Below, piece by piece: positions 33,831 through 45,550 of a stretch of 64,000 nt of DNA (its first letter is position 1; every line of letters starts with the position of its first letter). Source of the stretch: Orychophragmus violaceus. Its lineage: Eukaryota; Streptophyta; Magnoliopsida; Brassicales; Brassicaceae. The stretch covers positions 26,321,615 to 26,385,614 of the forward strand of contig CM058233.1 in the NCBI GenBank assembly GCA_030180135.1, in the 5' to 3' direction. The notes below the pieces were generated by a model, which did no database searches, had not been told where the DNA came from, and saw only the letters and a list, made by a program, of their open reading frames with translations. The position numbers and the translations under genes were made by a program.

Positions 33831-36800
33831 TAAATAATATATATATATATATATTTTAAATGTTTTCTTCAACTTTTTTCCCAATTTTGTTTTTTCAAAA
33901 AAAGTTATTAATTTTTCACTTTTATTTTCCACAAAAACATTCATAAAATTGTATTATTGTTTACAGAAAATGTTTTAAACTATTTATTATATAAGTCTGT
34001 AATATATTATATTTTCTAAAGTAATATCTCAGTTTATTATTTATACATCCCTAACTTGTATAATTTTATACCTTTTATGTTCTAGGTTTGATTCCAAACA
34101 AAATGCAAAAAAAAAAAAAAAAACTTTATTTTGGGTTTTGGAAAGTCTTTCTAAAACTATATTGTTGTTTCCTTAAAACGTTTAAAACTATGTATTATAT
34201 AAGTTGTAAGTTCTTATAATTTTCAAAATAATACATTAACTTAGTGCTTTATGTCCCCAATATGTACATTGTTATAAACTCTATGTCTTAGGTTCGACTC
34301 CAATAAAATGATATTTTTTAAAATTCTACCTGAAATGTAATACTAAAAATATTTAAAACTATTTATTATATAAGTTTGTAATCATAGTCACATGTTTGAT
34401 TTTAATGAATGCAACAAAACATGTATTTTTTTGGAAGACATTTCCGAAAATGTATTATTGTTTTATAAAGATATTTATACAACTTTAGGAAAGTTTTTTT
34501 GAAAAAACTAATTTGAAAAAAATTGAAAAAAAATATTTGAAAAAAATCAAAAAAATCCGGAGTTTTTTTAATTATTATTTATTTTTAAAATAAAATATTT
34601 TGTATTAAATAAAATTGTTATTAATAGATTAATTTAATATTTATCCCCTTTAATGAATGTTATTTTGATTAATTTTTATTTTTATTGCATTTTGGTCGAA
34701 TACATTATTTTTGTGCTATTATAGAAAATTTCTTAATTCATATTATTTGTTTTTAGTATTTTTAGAACCAAATAATATATTACATAAATCAAATATTTTG
34801 ATTACAATCTGATGGTATCTTTTTCAACTTCCTAACAAATAAAATTTGACATATCAATACTAGTAAAAAATTAGAGTTCTTTGAAAAACTAATCTTTGGG
34901 GCATGTGTTATTTACAATTTGTGCCATTAATGATTTAAGAGTGTTTTTAATATTTATTAAGGGTAATTAAGAAATATAACAATTTTTCTACTATCCATGT
35001 TTCCAAACAAGACAATTACTAAACATGTATTCAATCAAGTTAAATATAATGGGTTTCACTTTTCTAATTAATTAAATATATATATATATATACATGAAAT
35101 TATTAAATCAATTGATAAATATAACTAAATAATTTAAACATAAACTATTTTGTATATATAAGATAACATTCTTTAATTTTGATTAAATTCAAAATTAAAA
35201 TATATTATATTTTAATATCTTCTTTATTTTTTATTTCAAATATAAATATTTATGTTTATATTATAATAAAATTTTAAAATTATATTAAATTAATTTATTT
35301 CGTAACAATTTGTTTTTACGATTGCATTTTTAGTAGGTTGTTACGTCATATTGCAAAATATTTAAACAAAGGGTTGAAAAATAAATTAGCCAATTTCAAA
35401 TTCTAAAAATGAACTTTTCACGAGTTTAAAACAAATATAAATAAATATATATATATATATATATTAATTCAAAATAATATATTTTAATTTAATAAAATAT
35501 CAAAATTATTCAATATTAAAATTTATAATGCATGATTGCTATTTCAATCTCTTTATCTTTACGATATAACTCTTCTCAAATAACACACAATTATTTTTTT
35601 AAACCTAATTATTAATTTATTTTTATAATGTGAATTAAACAATTATAAATAAAACTGGATTGCATAATTATAAATTTTAATTACTAAAAATAAAATAAAT
35701 ATAATTTAAATTTGCAAAGAAAAGTAAATCTACGCTTTCTAAACGTGGGTCAAAATCTAGTAAATTATTTAAATAAATATTATAAAAAGTTGTAGTCCAT
35801 GGTCAATAATACTTTCATATATTATAAAATCAAAAAGAAATTAAACATATGAAAGTTAAAATTACCCTTCAGTACATAGTTTTTTTAAAAGTAAAAGCTG
35901 CAATAAAAAATTAAGAGATTGCACTAGAAGATAATCTTAAATTTTGAAATATTTGGTGAAGATTTCCTGAGACTACATAGACAGTTACATACAAAATATT
36001 CAAAAATAATAAAATGTCTTTATTTCTTTATTTAAACTTGTTTCATTTATGCATTCAAAATATTTAGTATATAATTTTATATTTTCTTAAAATAATTATC
36101 GAATATATTTGAGTTCAAAAACCATAATAAAGGAAAATCATGGATTCTAAATTTTAAAACTATAATTGCTGATTTACTTAAAAATTATTAATTTTAACAA
36201 AAAGGCATATATTATTTTATAAAAAAAAACCAAAACAGTAAAAAAAATCGATATATAGATAAATTAAATAAAAACATAAAAATTTTCCAAACATTTGGTA
36301 GTATATTATTTTACGTGAAAATTTGCTATTATTGGGATATGTGACTTCATTTGGAATATGTAACAAACTTAATCTCATAAATGACAAAAAACATATTCTC
36401 AAACATACAAATTAAACTATATGCTTAAAAATCAATAAAATCCAAAATATTTTATATAATTAAATTAGAAATTTTGAACTATCATTTTCTTCAACTTGAA
36501 AATATTATATCGATTTAAATTCAACTACCAAAATATTTTAAATTTATTCTTATCTAACATAACTAACAATTCTAAATAGCCAACTACTTACACTATAAAT
36601 AATCCATTGAACCATTTTTATGACTCAACTCATTCTATGGATTTTCCATTGTGTTCTTTTTTAGTTATTATGTTTAATCTGTGTTCCATTAAATTATAAT
36701 CATTCGTTCTTCATTAAATTTCACTTAAATAAGCTGATAATTAATATGTGTTTGTGTAGAGTTTAAACTCAACATAGTTGATGGAAGCCTTGCAAACTGA

Positions 36801-37200
36801 AGACTAAAGAGGAGAGGCCTAAAGGGAGATTTCGAAAGAATTACCTTATATTTTCAGGTCCAGAGCAAAAATATACGTATCCTTGTGATATTTTTCTATT
36901 CATTTATATTTATCCTTTGGCCATTTACAGTCGTAAGGATACGTATATTTCACTGGAAAAAATAGTCGATCACATAAGAAGCATTATAAACAATTTGGGT
37001 AAAGTCATAACTCACGGGGCTTTTATATCAGTTTTATTTTATGAAATTATATTGTCAAAAAAATAATTTATAAATCTGTATCTTTTAACATAAAATGTTT
37101 TCTGGTTTTTACGTATATATTATACACATATATGAAGAATAAGAAAAACGATGGAAATGAAAGATCAAAGTAAAAAAAAATTTAGAGAAGAAAAGAAGAG
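33831..37200. other. AT-rich gene-free segment
   Basis: About 3.4 kb, strongly AT-rich, with no frame above about 60 codons that looks coding. It contains short TA runs (33838-33856, 35069-35092, 35446-35464), an A-run at 34108-34124 and a degenerate repeated block around 33970-34400 in which (A/G)CTATxTATTATATAAGT recurs at about 33978, 34192 and 34355. Nothing else is recognisable; it may be old decayed repeats or spacer DNA. Confidence 0.6.
36869..36950. repeat. perfect 16-bp inverted repeat
   Basis: AAATATACGTATCCTT at 36869-36884 and its exact reverse complement at 36935-36950 enclose a 50-base loop. It could be the core of a small hairpin-forming element. No flanking target duplication is obvious. 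Confidence 0.6.
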
Positions 37201-37483
37201 AGAGAGTGTGTGATCGTTGTTAAGAGTATCTTTACAGAAAAGTTTCTTCTTTCGGTGAAAAGTGATGCTTTCATCATCACAGGGGCCTCCTGCTCCTCTC
37301 GATTTGTTGAAGGCTCTGGCTCCAACCACCGGCGACCATCAACTTATGATCTCTGATGTTATGGAATCATCTCCACTAGTTTTCCAGATGGAAGAATCTC
37401 TGTTAATCCAGTCTTTGAAGCTACAAAAACCATCTTGCAGCTAACAACACAGATGAGAAACGAGACATGTCAAGGAATAAAGG

Positions 37484-37816
37484 TGTAACGCCTCGTCCGC
37501 CCCTACCGGTGAGTCACACATCCCTCTATCGGGCTCGTGGGCTCTACCCCTGTCTGACGGTCGGTGCGTTATTTTTCGTAGGCCCGACCGAGTAATTTAC
37601 TGACCCTGCAATCACTATGTGACCTTTTCCCATGTTTTGTCCTCACTCGCATGATATCGTGAGTTACTTCCCGGTAGGTCACCCATCCTTTGACTACTCC
37701 AGCACAAGCACGCTTAACATTAGAGTTCTCTCTGGACAAGTGACCGAAAAGGTAAGTGCACTTTGGTGACATAGGTAGCCAGCCTTTCTCAAATGGGCCG
37801 GGCCCAATATGTTACA
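37484..37816 (-). repeat. 3' LTR of the TRIM (333 bp)
   Basis: Next to the purine tract. It is the same length as its partner and contains CTTTGGTGACATAGGTAGCC near its right end. Confidence 0.92.
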
Positions 37817-37975
37817 ATTCTCCCCCACTTAATGGGAATTCGTCCCCGAATTCCGCATCTTGTTAGGATCCATCTCTGACCCTCCGACTCATAACCGGAG
37901 CAGCCATAACCCCCAAACCCCAGGATTATCTCCTGAGACTTAATTGGTTTGACTAACCTGGGCTCTGATACCACT

Positions 37976-38308
37976 TGTAACGCCCCGTCTGCCCCTACCG
38001 GTGAGTCACACATCCCTCTATCAGGCTCGTGGGCTCCACCCCTGTCCGACGGTCGGTGCGTTATTTTTCGTAGGCCCGACCGAGTAATTTACTGACCCTG
38101 CAATCACCACGTGACCTTTTCCCATGTTTTATCCTCACTCGCATGATACCGTGAGTCACTTCCCGGTAGGTCACCCATCCTTTGACTACTTCAGCTCAAG
38201 CACGCTTAACTTTGGAGTTCTCTCTGGACAAATGATCGAAAAGGTAAGTGCACTTTGGTGACATAGGTAGCCAGCCTTTCTCAAATGGGTCGGGCCCAGT
38301 ATGTTACA
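37976..38308 (-). repeat. 5' LTR of the TRIM (333 bp)
   Basis: Next to the primer-binding site. It has 18 differences from the partner, the highest divergence of any LTR pair in this window. Confidence 0.92.
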
Positions 38309-39209
38309 AAAGGACTCTGCAACAGTCTATGAATCATTTGCAGAACAGGGGAAAAAAATTTGGGCTAAGTTTGAAGGAACATGTACTGGAAATAAGTGAT
38401 TAAGAAGGAAAAGAAACGGTGGAAATACCAAATAACCTGACCAACAACTCGATCCCACTGTGGGATGGTCTTTTGGAAGGGAAGTTTCTGTCAAAAGCTC
38501 CCCATCTCGCAAAAATACACATGATTGTCGACAAAATCTGGCCGCTCGGAAACAAAGATGTCAAAGTTGATGTTTATGAAGTCAACGACATCACAGTGAA
38601 GTTCCGAATCAAGGATCCACAAACAAAAGCTAGGGTCCTAAGAAAAGGTATGTGGAATATTGGTAATATCCCAATGATCCTCTCAAAATGGTCTCCCATT
38701 GTGGAAGTTGAAGTTGCGGAAATCAAAACAATTACGATGTGGATAACTAGCAAAAACGTGCTACATCAACTTTTCTCGTTGGACGGTTTGGAATTTATTG
38801 CTAGTGCGTTGGGCAAACCAAAAAGACTACACTCAGATACATTGCTATGTAAAAGTTTCAAAGAGGCCAAGGTGTTTATGGAGGCAGAGGTTTCGAAAGG
38901 TTTCCCAAAAGCCTACAGATTCAGGTCAAGGATGGGCGTTAATAAGGAAGTCGAATTTTCGTATCCTTGGCTGCCATCTAGATGTAACATTTGCAAGAAA
39001 TGGGGTAACCTAGTAACCGCTTGCCGAGGAAACATAAGTATTCTGAAGAAAACATAAGCTTTGGAAACAACGGAAAAAAATAACGACAATGGAAATTGTT
39101 GGAGATGGATTTAGCACCCCCAGTCCAACAGAGATCTGCTTTTCAAGCTCAAGCCCAATAAACGAAGTGAAAAAGCCTATGCCGGCCTGCACCAAAAAAG
39201 AGAAAAATA

Positions 39210-39586
39210 TGGTTAAGTAAATTAACCATATTTATGAAAAGGAAGAAGATAGAGACATTTTAAAAAAAAAAGAATGAAGATCTAAGAGTATGTAAATATT
39301 AATATTATCGATATTAGAGAGAATTTAGGAAAATAACATAACTCTCCTAATATAAATATGCTTCTTCTGCGAGGGAAAATAATCAACTTTTTTATATTTA
39401 CCTTTTAACTCATACAATGTACTAAAACCCTAGACAGAGAGATCATTCAACTAGCCAATCTATTAAGACTAGATATTTCAGCATCTTTCTGTTATTGCTC
39501 TTAAGTCCTTCGATTCGTATTATTCAAGTCCCTTATTTTCTAATCAGTTTTCCAAAATGATTATTGTGTGATTCTCTCAATCAACA
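39210..39586 (+). repeat. LTR of an unrelated gypsy-like element, probable remnant
   Basis: Begins TGGTTAAGTAAATTAACCA and ends AATCAACA. It is directly followed by ATTAGCGCCGTCTT (39587-39600), which resembles the TTGGCGCCGTCTGTGG primer-binding region of some plant gypsy elements. A TATA-like TATAAATA lies at 39349-39356. Little of an interior remains before LINE J at about 39825, and 39601-39824 holds nothing I recognise. The other LTR was not found. Confidence 0.45.
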
Positions 39587-39925
39587 ATTAGCGCCGTCTT
39601 AAGACTGAATATATTTGGTCGATCAAAAGGGAAGGGCGGCAATAACAGAAACACCAACGTTATTTTCTCATCAACATCAGCGGTTTTCTACAAACCACGT
39701 CTCCAATATCTATTATAAAGCTAACTTTTCTTTTATATTTTAAATAATTACAAGAAGAGATGATCACGCTTAGCACTATTGTGTAGTTTTTAAAAAAACG
39801 CAAAAGGCATAAATTATTTATATATTGTTTGCTCCGTGATTTCCGGAGGAGATATTCTAGGCGACTAGGGTTTTGGTTTCTTCTACGTCAAAGTTGTCCC
39901 GACGGCGCCGTCCGGTCAGCTTCCG

Positions 39926-41251
39926 ATGAGTTCGGAGCAGATTCCGGTGTCTCATCAGATCCCTACTCGAGCAAAACTAGTCACTACGTATGCTTCAGTT
40001 GTAGAATCAGAGCAATCTCTCAAAAAGTATGATGTTAACCTTTCGTTAATTAATGGAGTTCACTCCGTATCGATCCCGGATGGTGTGTTGGATGACGCTA
40101 CTCCTCTCTGGGAGGATTTCCTGGTGGGAAAGTTCCTATCTACAGCTTCACATATTGCAAAAATACATATGATCGTAAACATGATCTGGAAACAAAAGGA
40201 GGATCCGCATAAGATTGATGTTTATGCAGTTAATCCAACTACGGTGAGATTCAGAGTCCATAATCCACATACTCGCTCTCGGTTACTGCGGCGAGGCATG
40301 TGGAATATTGCTGATGTGCCTTTAGTTGTCACAAAGTGGACTCCAACTTCGGAAGAGGAGTCTATAGAGGAGTCATCGATCCCAATGTGGGTACATTTGA
40401 AGAATGTGCCTCTGAACATGTATTTGTGGGAAGGCCTGAGTTTCATCTCTAGCGTTGCTGGTGTTCCAGATCGTCTACATCCGGAAACTCTTGCCAGTTC
40501 AAACTTCGAAGTAGCTAAGGTTTTTGTCAAGGCTGACATCAATAAAGAATTCCCGAGACAAGTTATGTTTAAGAAGAATGGAAAAGAGTTCATGGTTGAA
40601 TTCATATACCCATGGCTTCCTCCAAGGTGTACCGTGTGCGATAAGTGGGGACATTTGGAGAAAGTATGTGTAGCTTCTAAGAAGAATGTGGGTCCGTCGA
40701 CGGATACAACTTCGGCTGATCATGTAACGGATGTGGAATCTACCGAGGGGCATAAGGTTTCATCAGAAGTTGTTAGCAATGTAGTTGACCAGTTGGAAGT
40801 TCCTGTGACGGATGGTGTTCCAGTCAATGTCGAGGAGAAGTTAGCTTCTGCAAATGTTGACAATGAGCCTTCGAAAGTGAGTGAGGTGGAGGAACGCTGG
40901 TTATCACCTAGTAAGGGGATGAGAAGCCCAAGAAAAGAGGAGGTTGCGATCCAATCTACCGTTATCTCTGCTTCCAAATACTCTGTTTTGAGTAACCTTG
41001 AGGAGGAAGGTGAATTTATTCCGGACGATGTTTCTAAGACTGATACAGAGGAGACAAGTGAGGAAACCTCCAACACAGGGGATATGTTGGACGGTGCTGG
41101 TATGGAGAGTAGCGTTTTGGAGAGCAATGTTCGAAGAAACCTTTCTAGGACTTCTAAGGACAAATCAAAAGAAACCATTGGCCTAGTCTCTCAAGTAGCT
41201 AAAGATGCAAATAAAGCTGCTGGGAGGAAAAGAGGTACCCGTAAGAATTAA
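39926..41251 (+). CDS. LINE J ORF1 protein, DUF4283-type with zinc knuckle (441 aa)
   Basis: Intact frame. Residues about 45-230 form a DUF4283-type domain found in plant LINE ORF1 proteins (TPLWEDFLVGKFLST, HIAKIHMIVNMIW, VRFRVHNPHTRSRLLRRGMWN, FIYPWLPPRC). A CCHC knuckle follows, with Cys235, Cys238, His243 and Cys248 (CTVCDKWGHLEKVC). The rest, about 250-441, is an acidic, Ser/Thr/Glu-rich tail ending in a basic KRGTRKN. The protein probably binds LINE RNA to form the retrotransposition particle. ORF1 ends TAA, directly followed by TAG and the ORF2 ATG, so the two frames are in phase and separated by two stop codons. Confidence 0.9.
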   Translation: MSSEQIPVSHQIPTRAKLVTTYASVVESEQSLKKYDVNLSLINGVHSVSIPDGVLDDATPLWEDFLVGKFLSTASHIAKIHMIVNMIWKQKEDPHKIDVYAVNPTTVRFRVHNPHTRSRLLRRGMWNIADVPLVVTKWTPTSEEESIEESSIPMWVHLKNVPLNMYLWEGLSFISSVAGVPDRLHPETLASSNFEVAKVFVKADINKEFPRQVMFKKNGKEFMVEFIYPWLPPRCTVCDKWGHLEKVCVASKKNVGPSTDTTSADHVTDVESTEGHKVSSEVVSNVVDQLEVPVTDGVPVNVEEKLASANVDNEPSKVSEVEERWLSPSKGMRSPRKEEVAIQSTVISASKYSVLSNLEEEGEFIPDDVSKTDTEETSEETSNTGDMLDGAGMESSVLESNVRRNLSRTSKDKSKETIGLVSQVAKDANKAAGRKRGTRKN

Positions 41252-41254
41252 TAG

Positions 41255-44200
41255 ATGTCCAGTTTCTCCTGGAATGTGCGCGGATTCAATAAACCTATCA
41301 AACATTATGTGGTCAAAAACTGGACAAACAATAAGGAGATGCTTTTTGGATGCTTATTAGAGACTCGTGTCAAGGAAAAGAAAGCAACAAAAATCATCTC
41401 TTCGGTTTTTAAAGATTGGTCATTTATGGCTAACTATGAACACAGTCAAGGCGGTCGTATTTGGGTAATCTGGAGGTCCTCGGTCAGACTCTCACCAGTC
41501 TTCAAGAGTGATCAACTTATTACTTTCTCGGTGTTGTTGGAAGGTGCAAGGGAGGAATTATTTTGTACGTTCGTGTATGCTTCCAACTTTGTGGATCAAA
41601 GAAAGAGTCTATGGGAGGATTTAAAGAATCATCATGATTCAGCTTTGTTTAAAGGTAAGCCATGGATAATTATGAGAGATTTCAATGAGATATTGGATGT
41701 TAAGGAACACTCTGACGTTCATAACTTCTCTGCCCTCTCCCATGGGATGTCTGATTTTCAAGACACGGTGAGGCATTGTTCATTGTCGGATCTAGGGTCA
41801 CATGGCCCTCTATTCACATGGTGCAACAAGAGAGAAGAAGGTGTAATCAGTAAGAAGCTTGATAGGGTTCTTATTAATGATGTTTGGCTTAATAGTAACT
41901 CCCAAGCGTATAGTGTCTTCGAATCTGGTGGTTGTTCGGATCATCTGCGATGTAGAATACAACTTGAAGCTGTCCAGCAGAAAATACGACGACCGTTCAA
42001 ATACATCAACGCCATTGGTAAGCTCCCTGCGTTTTTTAAAATGATTGAGAGGTAATGGGCAACGACAGAAAAGCTCTATCACTCTACGTCTGCTTTATTT
42101 CGCTTCTCAAAGAAGCTCAAAGCTGTAAAGGCCTTGATCAGGAACCTCGGTAGGGATCTCCTAGGAAATCTCTCCAAGAAGGCGAAGGAAGCTCACGAGA
42201 ATTTGTGTGAGTTGCAACAGATCACTATGGCGAATCCAACTGCGGAGGCAGTAAAGAATGAGGTGGAAGCTGATCATAGATGGTCTCATGTTGCAGCCTT
42301 GGAGGAGGACTTTTTAAAGCAGAAGTCTAAACTGCATTGGCTGGAAGTTGGAGATCAATGCAACAAGACCTTCCATAATGCTGTAAAACTAAGAGAAGCT
42401 AAAAATACAATCAGGGAAGTTGAATGCTCAGATGGTAGGATTGTTTCTGGACATGATGAAGTTAAGAAGGAGGCAGAAAATTTCTTTAAAGAGTTCCTCA
42501 ATCACAAACAGGATGGATTCATGGCTGCTTCAGTGGAGGAGCTTGAGCAGCTTATTGAATTCAGAGTAACTCAAGATGAATGTAATATGCTTGGAAAATC
42601 AGTATCCGAAGAAGAAATAAAAAAGGTACTCTTCTCCATGCCTTCTAATAAGTCTCCTGGTCCGGATGGATACCCAGTTGAATTCTTCAAAACAGTATGG
42701 AGTCTTGTGAAAGATGATTTTGTTGTAGCTGTGCAGTCCATCTTCTTGAAAGGGTTTCTCCCCAAAGGAATTAATTCCACCATTCTCGCACTGGTTCCCA
42801 AGAAGAATGAGGCTAAAATAATGAGGGATTATAGACCCATTGCTTGTTGTAATGTGATCTATAAAGTGGTATCAAAGATCATTGCGAATCGTCTTAAGTC
42901 TATCTTACCAAGAATGATTGCCTCCAACCAATCAGCATTTGTGGAAGGTAGACTACTGATGGAAAACGTCTTATTAGCAACGGAAATTGTCAAGGACTAT
43001 CATAGCTCCTCAGTCTCTCCACGATGCGCCATGAAAATCGACATTTCCAAAGCCTTTGACACGGTACAATGGTCTTTCCTCATCAACACATTAAAAGCCA
43101 TGGGGTTCCTTGCGGAAACTATTCACTGGATTCAGTTGTGTGTGTCTACTGCTAGCTTCTGTGTCCAAGTAAATGGAGACCTCGCAGGTTACATTAACAG
43201 TGTAAGAGGGCTGAGGCAAGGATGCACTCTCTCGCCGTACTTATTTGTAATATGTATGAATGTGCTCTCATACAAGCTGGATAATGCTGCTGCCCAAGGT
43301 AGATTTGGCTATCACCTTCAATGTAAGACTCTCTCCATCACTCATCTTTGCTTTGCGGATGATCTAATGGTATTTGTAGAGGGTAAGTAGAGATCTATAG
43401 AAGGTGTTATCGATGTGTTTAATGAGTTTGGTAACTGGTCCGGGCTGAGGATTAGTCTGGAAAAGTCAACAATTTATACGGCAGGCATCGAGCAGGAAAC
43501 CCGAGAGACTATACTTGCGGACTTTCCTTTTGCAGCAGGGGATCTTCCGGTGCGTTATCTCGGTCTGCCTCTACTGACAAAAGGAATGAAAAAGAATGAC
43601 TATGCTATCCTGATTCAAAAAGTGAAGTCGATAATTAACTCATGGACTACAAGGTTGCTTTCTTTTGCGGGCCGTCTCCAACTTTTGAAATCAGTACTCA
43701 TGGGTCAAATTAACTTCTGGATTTCGGCGTATAGGCTGCCTAGTGCATGCTTAAAAGAATTAGAAAGCTTATGCTCAGCTTTTCTGTGGTCTGGCCCGAC
43801 TCTCAAAACAACGAAGGCTAAGCTAGCTTGGCATGATGTTTGTAGGCCAAAAAGGGAGGGATGACTTGGTCTGAAACCTCTCAAAGGCGCAAGTTTGGTG
43901 TATGTTCTGAAGCTAATATGGCGTTTGCTTTCAATCAACTCTCTCTGGAGGAAATGTGTACATAAGAACCTGCTGAAGAAGAAAACTATTTGGGAAGCGA
44001 ACAGTAATGGCCAGGGATCTTGGATGTGGAGGAAAATTTTCAAATTAAGAGATGTGGCAAGGTCCTTTCACAAGAAGAGCATCATAGGATGTATGGAAAC
44101 TTCTTTTTGGCATGACAACTGGTCTGATTTTGGGGTACTCTCGGAAGTTCTTGGTCTACGAGGATGTATTGATTTGGGGATACGAAGCTGCACAACGGTT

Positions 44201-44306
44201 GGTGAGGTCCTCAATCATCGCAGGAGAAGAAGACATCGAGCCAATGTGTTGAATGATGTTGAGGACCTGATCACACGATGCAGAGAAACAAAGGTGGAAT
44301 CAGAAG
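41255..44306 (+). pseudogene. LINE J ORF2, endonuclease and reverse transcriptase, three nonsense codons
   Basis: One frame throughout, broken by TAA at 42053-42055, TAG at 43388-43390 and TGA at 43862-43864. APE-type endonuclease: SWNVRGFN, LLETRVKE, a MRDFNEIL segment (usually GDFN, the Gly is Arg here), KLDRVLIN and the catalytic CSDH. RT: KSPGPDGYPVEFFK, YRPIACCNVIYK, NQSAFVEGR, KIDISKAFDTV, LRQGCTLSPYLF and the catalytic FADD, just before the second stop. It then runs into the C-terminal region up to the Athila insertion. It would have nicked DNA and copied the LINE RNA at the target. It is non-functional now. Confidence 0.93.
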
Positions 44307-45526
44307 TGATATATCATAGTTTTTACTAGTTTTAGAACATGATATAAGTGTGTTTTAGTATCTTTTGGTGTTCTTTTAGGTTCCTTTAATGGTTTTATTA
44401 GGTACAAGCACATTTGGAGCAGAAGTGGAGATTTTGGAGCTATTTGGTGCATTTTGGAGATTTGGTCCGAGAGACAGAGTTCACTGTCCAGATTTGAGGA
44501 TTGCGTCGATCGTTGCACACCTGCATCGATCGATGCATAGCGCGAATGGGCCAGACTCGGCGATTTAATGAAGAATGCTGATATTGCAGAAAAGCCCAGA
44601 AGTTCCAGATATTTACACAGAAGCCCCAAGTCGTGTTTTAGCTATTTAATTAGGTTTTTAACTTCAGTTTTACAGACGCTTACATACGCTATCATAACTT
44701 AGAGCAGAGAGTTTTTAGAGCTTTTGGGGCTAATCTGATCCTGTACTACATTCGTTTTGGAGAAGTTTTCGAACCCCTTTATTATTCTAATCTCTTTTAT
44801 GATTTCTATTAATTCATTGATTATGTTTACATCATCTATGTCTGAGTAGTTTCATAGTTAGGTTTAGGGTTTCTCATAGGGATTTCATGACTTGCTAGAT
44901 ATAATTAATTCAGTTAAGGATTCACATCAATAGATGTTCTTCAAACTAAATTGTGTTTAATGCTAGTTCTAACCTGATCAATTAGAATCTAGATCTTAGG
45001 TTGCTAAATACGACACGACAGTGTGGTTTAGAATCTGAACTATTTAGGTTGAGCAATTTAATTACTCGCAAAGGAATTTGGTTTAATTAGATTGTGAACA
45101 TTATCAAACTTGGAATTAAAGCTGGTTTAATCTGTTAGTAATTGCAAAGGAATTTGGATTGCTGCACTTAGACTTAGAGAATTCTCGCAAAGGAATTTGG
45201 TTAATTCTATATCTGTGTTTTGAGTTCTAGAACTGAGTTTAATTAGATCCTGACTGAATGATTTATCTGCTTGTCTGATTTCCTGAGAACGCCCTAGATT
45301 TAGCGCCCTTAGTTTATTGCTTACAACCACAACCTGCTACTAGTTTACTTTCTTGCTTGCTTTTCAGTTATTCAATACAATTTGCTTTTTGCTTTCTCCT
45401 AGTTTTAATCTCTTTAAGTTCTTAATCCTATCGTTGCCTAGAGTCCTCGTGGATTCGATCCCTAAGTACTACATTGACATTATTGTGCACTTGCACTTAG
45501 TATAGGGAAAAACTCGAGACCTATCA
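44307..45526 (+). repeat. 5' LTR of Athila H (1220 bp)
   Basis: TGATATATCA...GACCTATCA. It contains a CGATCG pair at 44507/44527 within TGCxTCGATCGxTGCA palindromes. Confidence 0.95.
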
Positions 45527-45532
45527 AGTTTT

Positions 45533-45550
45533 TGGCGCCGTTGTCGGGGA
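45533..45550 (+). other. primer-binding site of Athila H (tRNA-Asp)
   Basis: TGGCGCCGTTGTCGGGGA, six bases after the LTR, matches the complement of the tRNA-Asp 3' end except for one T/C. Confidence 0.9.

Larger units (their letters stand above)
37484..38308 (-). mobile_element. TRIM (miniature LTR retrotransposon), TSD AAAGG
   Basis: Two direct repeats of 333 bp each (37484-37816 and 37976-38308, TGTAACGCC...GTTACA) flank only 159 bp. On the minus strand the interior starts with a tRNA-iMet PBS, TGGTATCAGAGC (37962-37973), two bases from the right LTR. It ends with a purine tract, AAGTGGGGGAGAAT, next to the left LTR. Target duplication AAAGG at 37479-37483 and 38309-38313. The repeats differ at 18 sites, mostly transitions. 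It is non-coding and must have used enzymes from another element. It sits in a LINE ORF1 remnant. Confidence 0.93.
37262..39190 (+). pseudogene. LINE K ORF1 remnant
   Basis: A frame from 37262 starts with an SSSQGPPAPLD segment like L1-type LINE ORF1 starts in Brassicaceae (from memory), then breaks. It is split by the TRIM at 37484-38308. From about 38419 to 39057 a 212-codon frame carries a DUF4283-type domain: IPLWDGLLEGKFLSKAPHL, AKIHMIVDKIW, GMWNIGN and EFSYPWLPSRC. It ends in a zinc knuckle, CNICKKWGNLVTAC, whose His ligand is Asn. It aligns along its length with the intact ORF1 at 39926-41251. There is no ORF2. An AG-rich stretch before 37262 may be its 5' untranslated part. Confidence 0.75.

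Noticed and set aside
33480..33833. 117-codon plus-strand frame
   Set aside because: Antisense to degraded gag of element F.
34291..34301. tRNA gene from the B-box match
   Set aside because: No cloverleaf can be drawn and the A-box is weak; kept only as a repeat observation.
33831..37200. host gene in the AT-rich segment
   Set aside because: No frame of useful length, no exon-like GC rise and no recognisable domain on either strand.
37262..37444. independent 60-codon gene
   Set aside because: Its start resembles LINE ORF1 N-termini and it is followed by further LINE ORF1 sequence; treated as part of remnant K.
40720..41178. 152-codon minus-strand frame over LINE ORF1
   Set aside because: Ser/Leu-rich shadow of the acidic ORF1 tail.
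45533..45550. possible tRNA gene at the tRNA-Asp-like sequence
   Set aside because: Only the 18 bases complementary to the tRNA 3' end are present beside an LTR; this is a primer-binding site. The same holds for all TGGTATCAGAGC sites.
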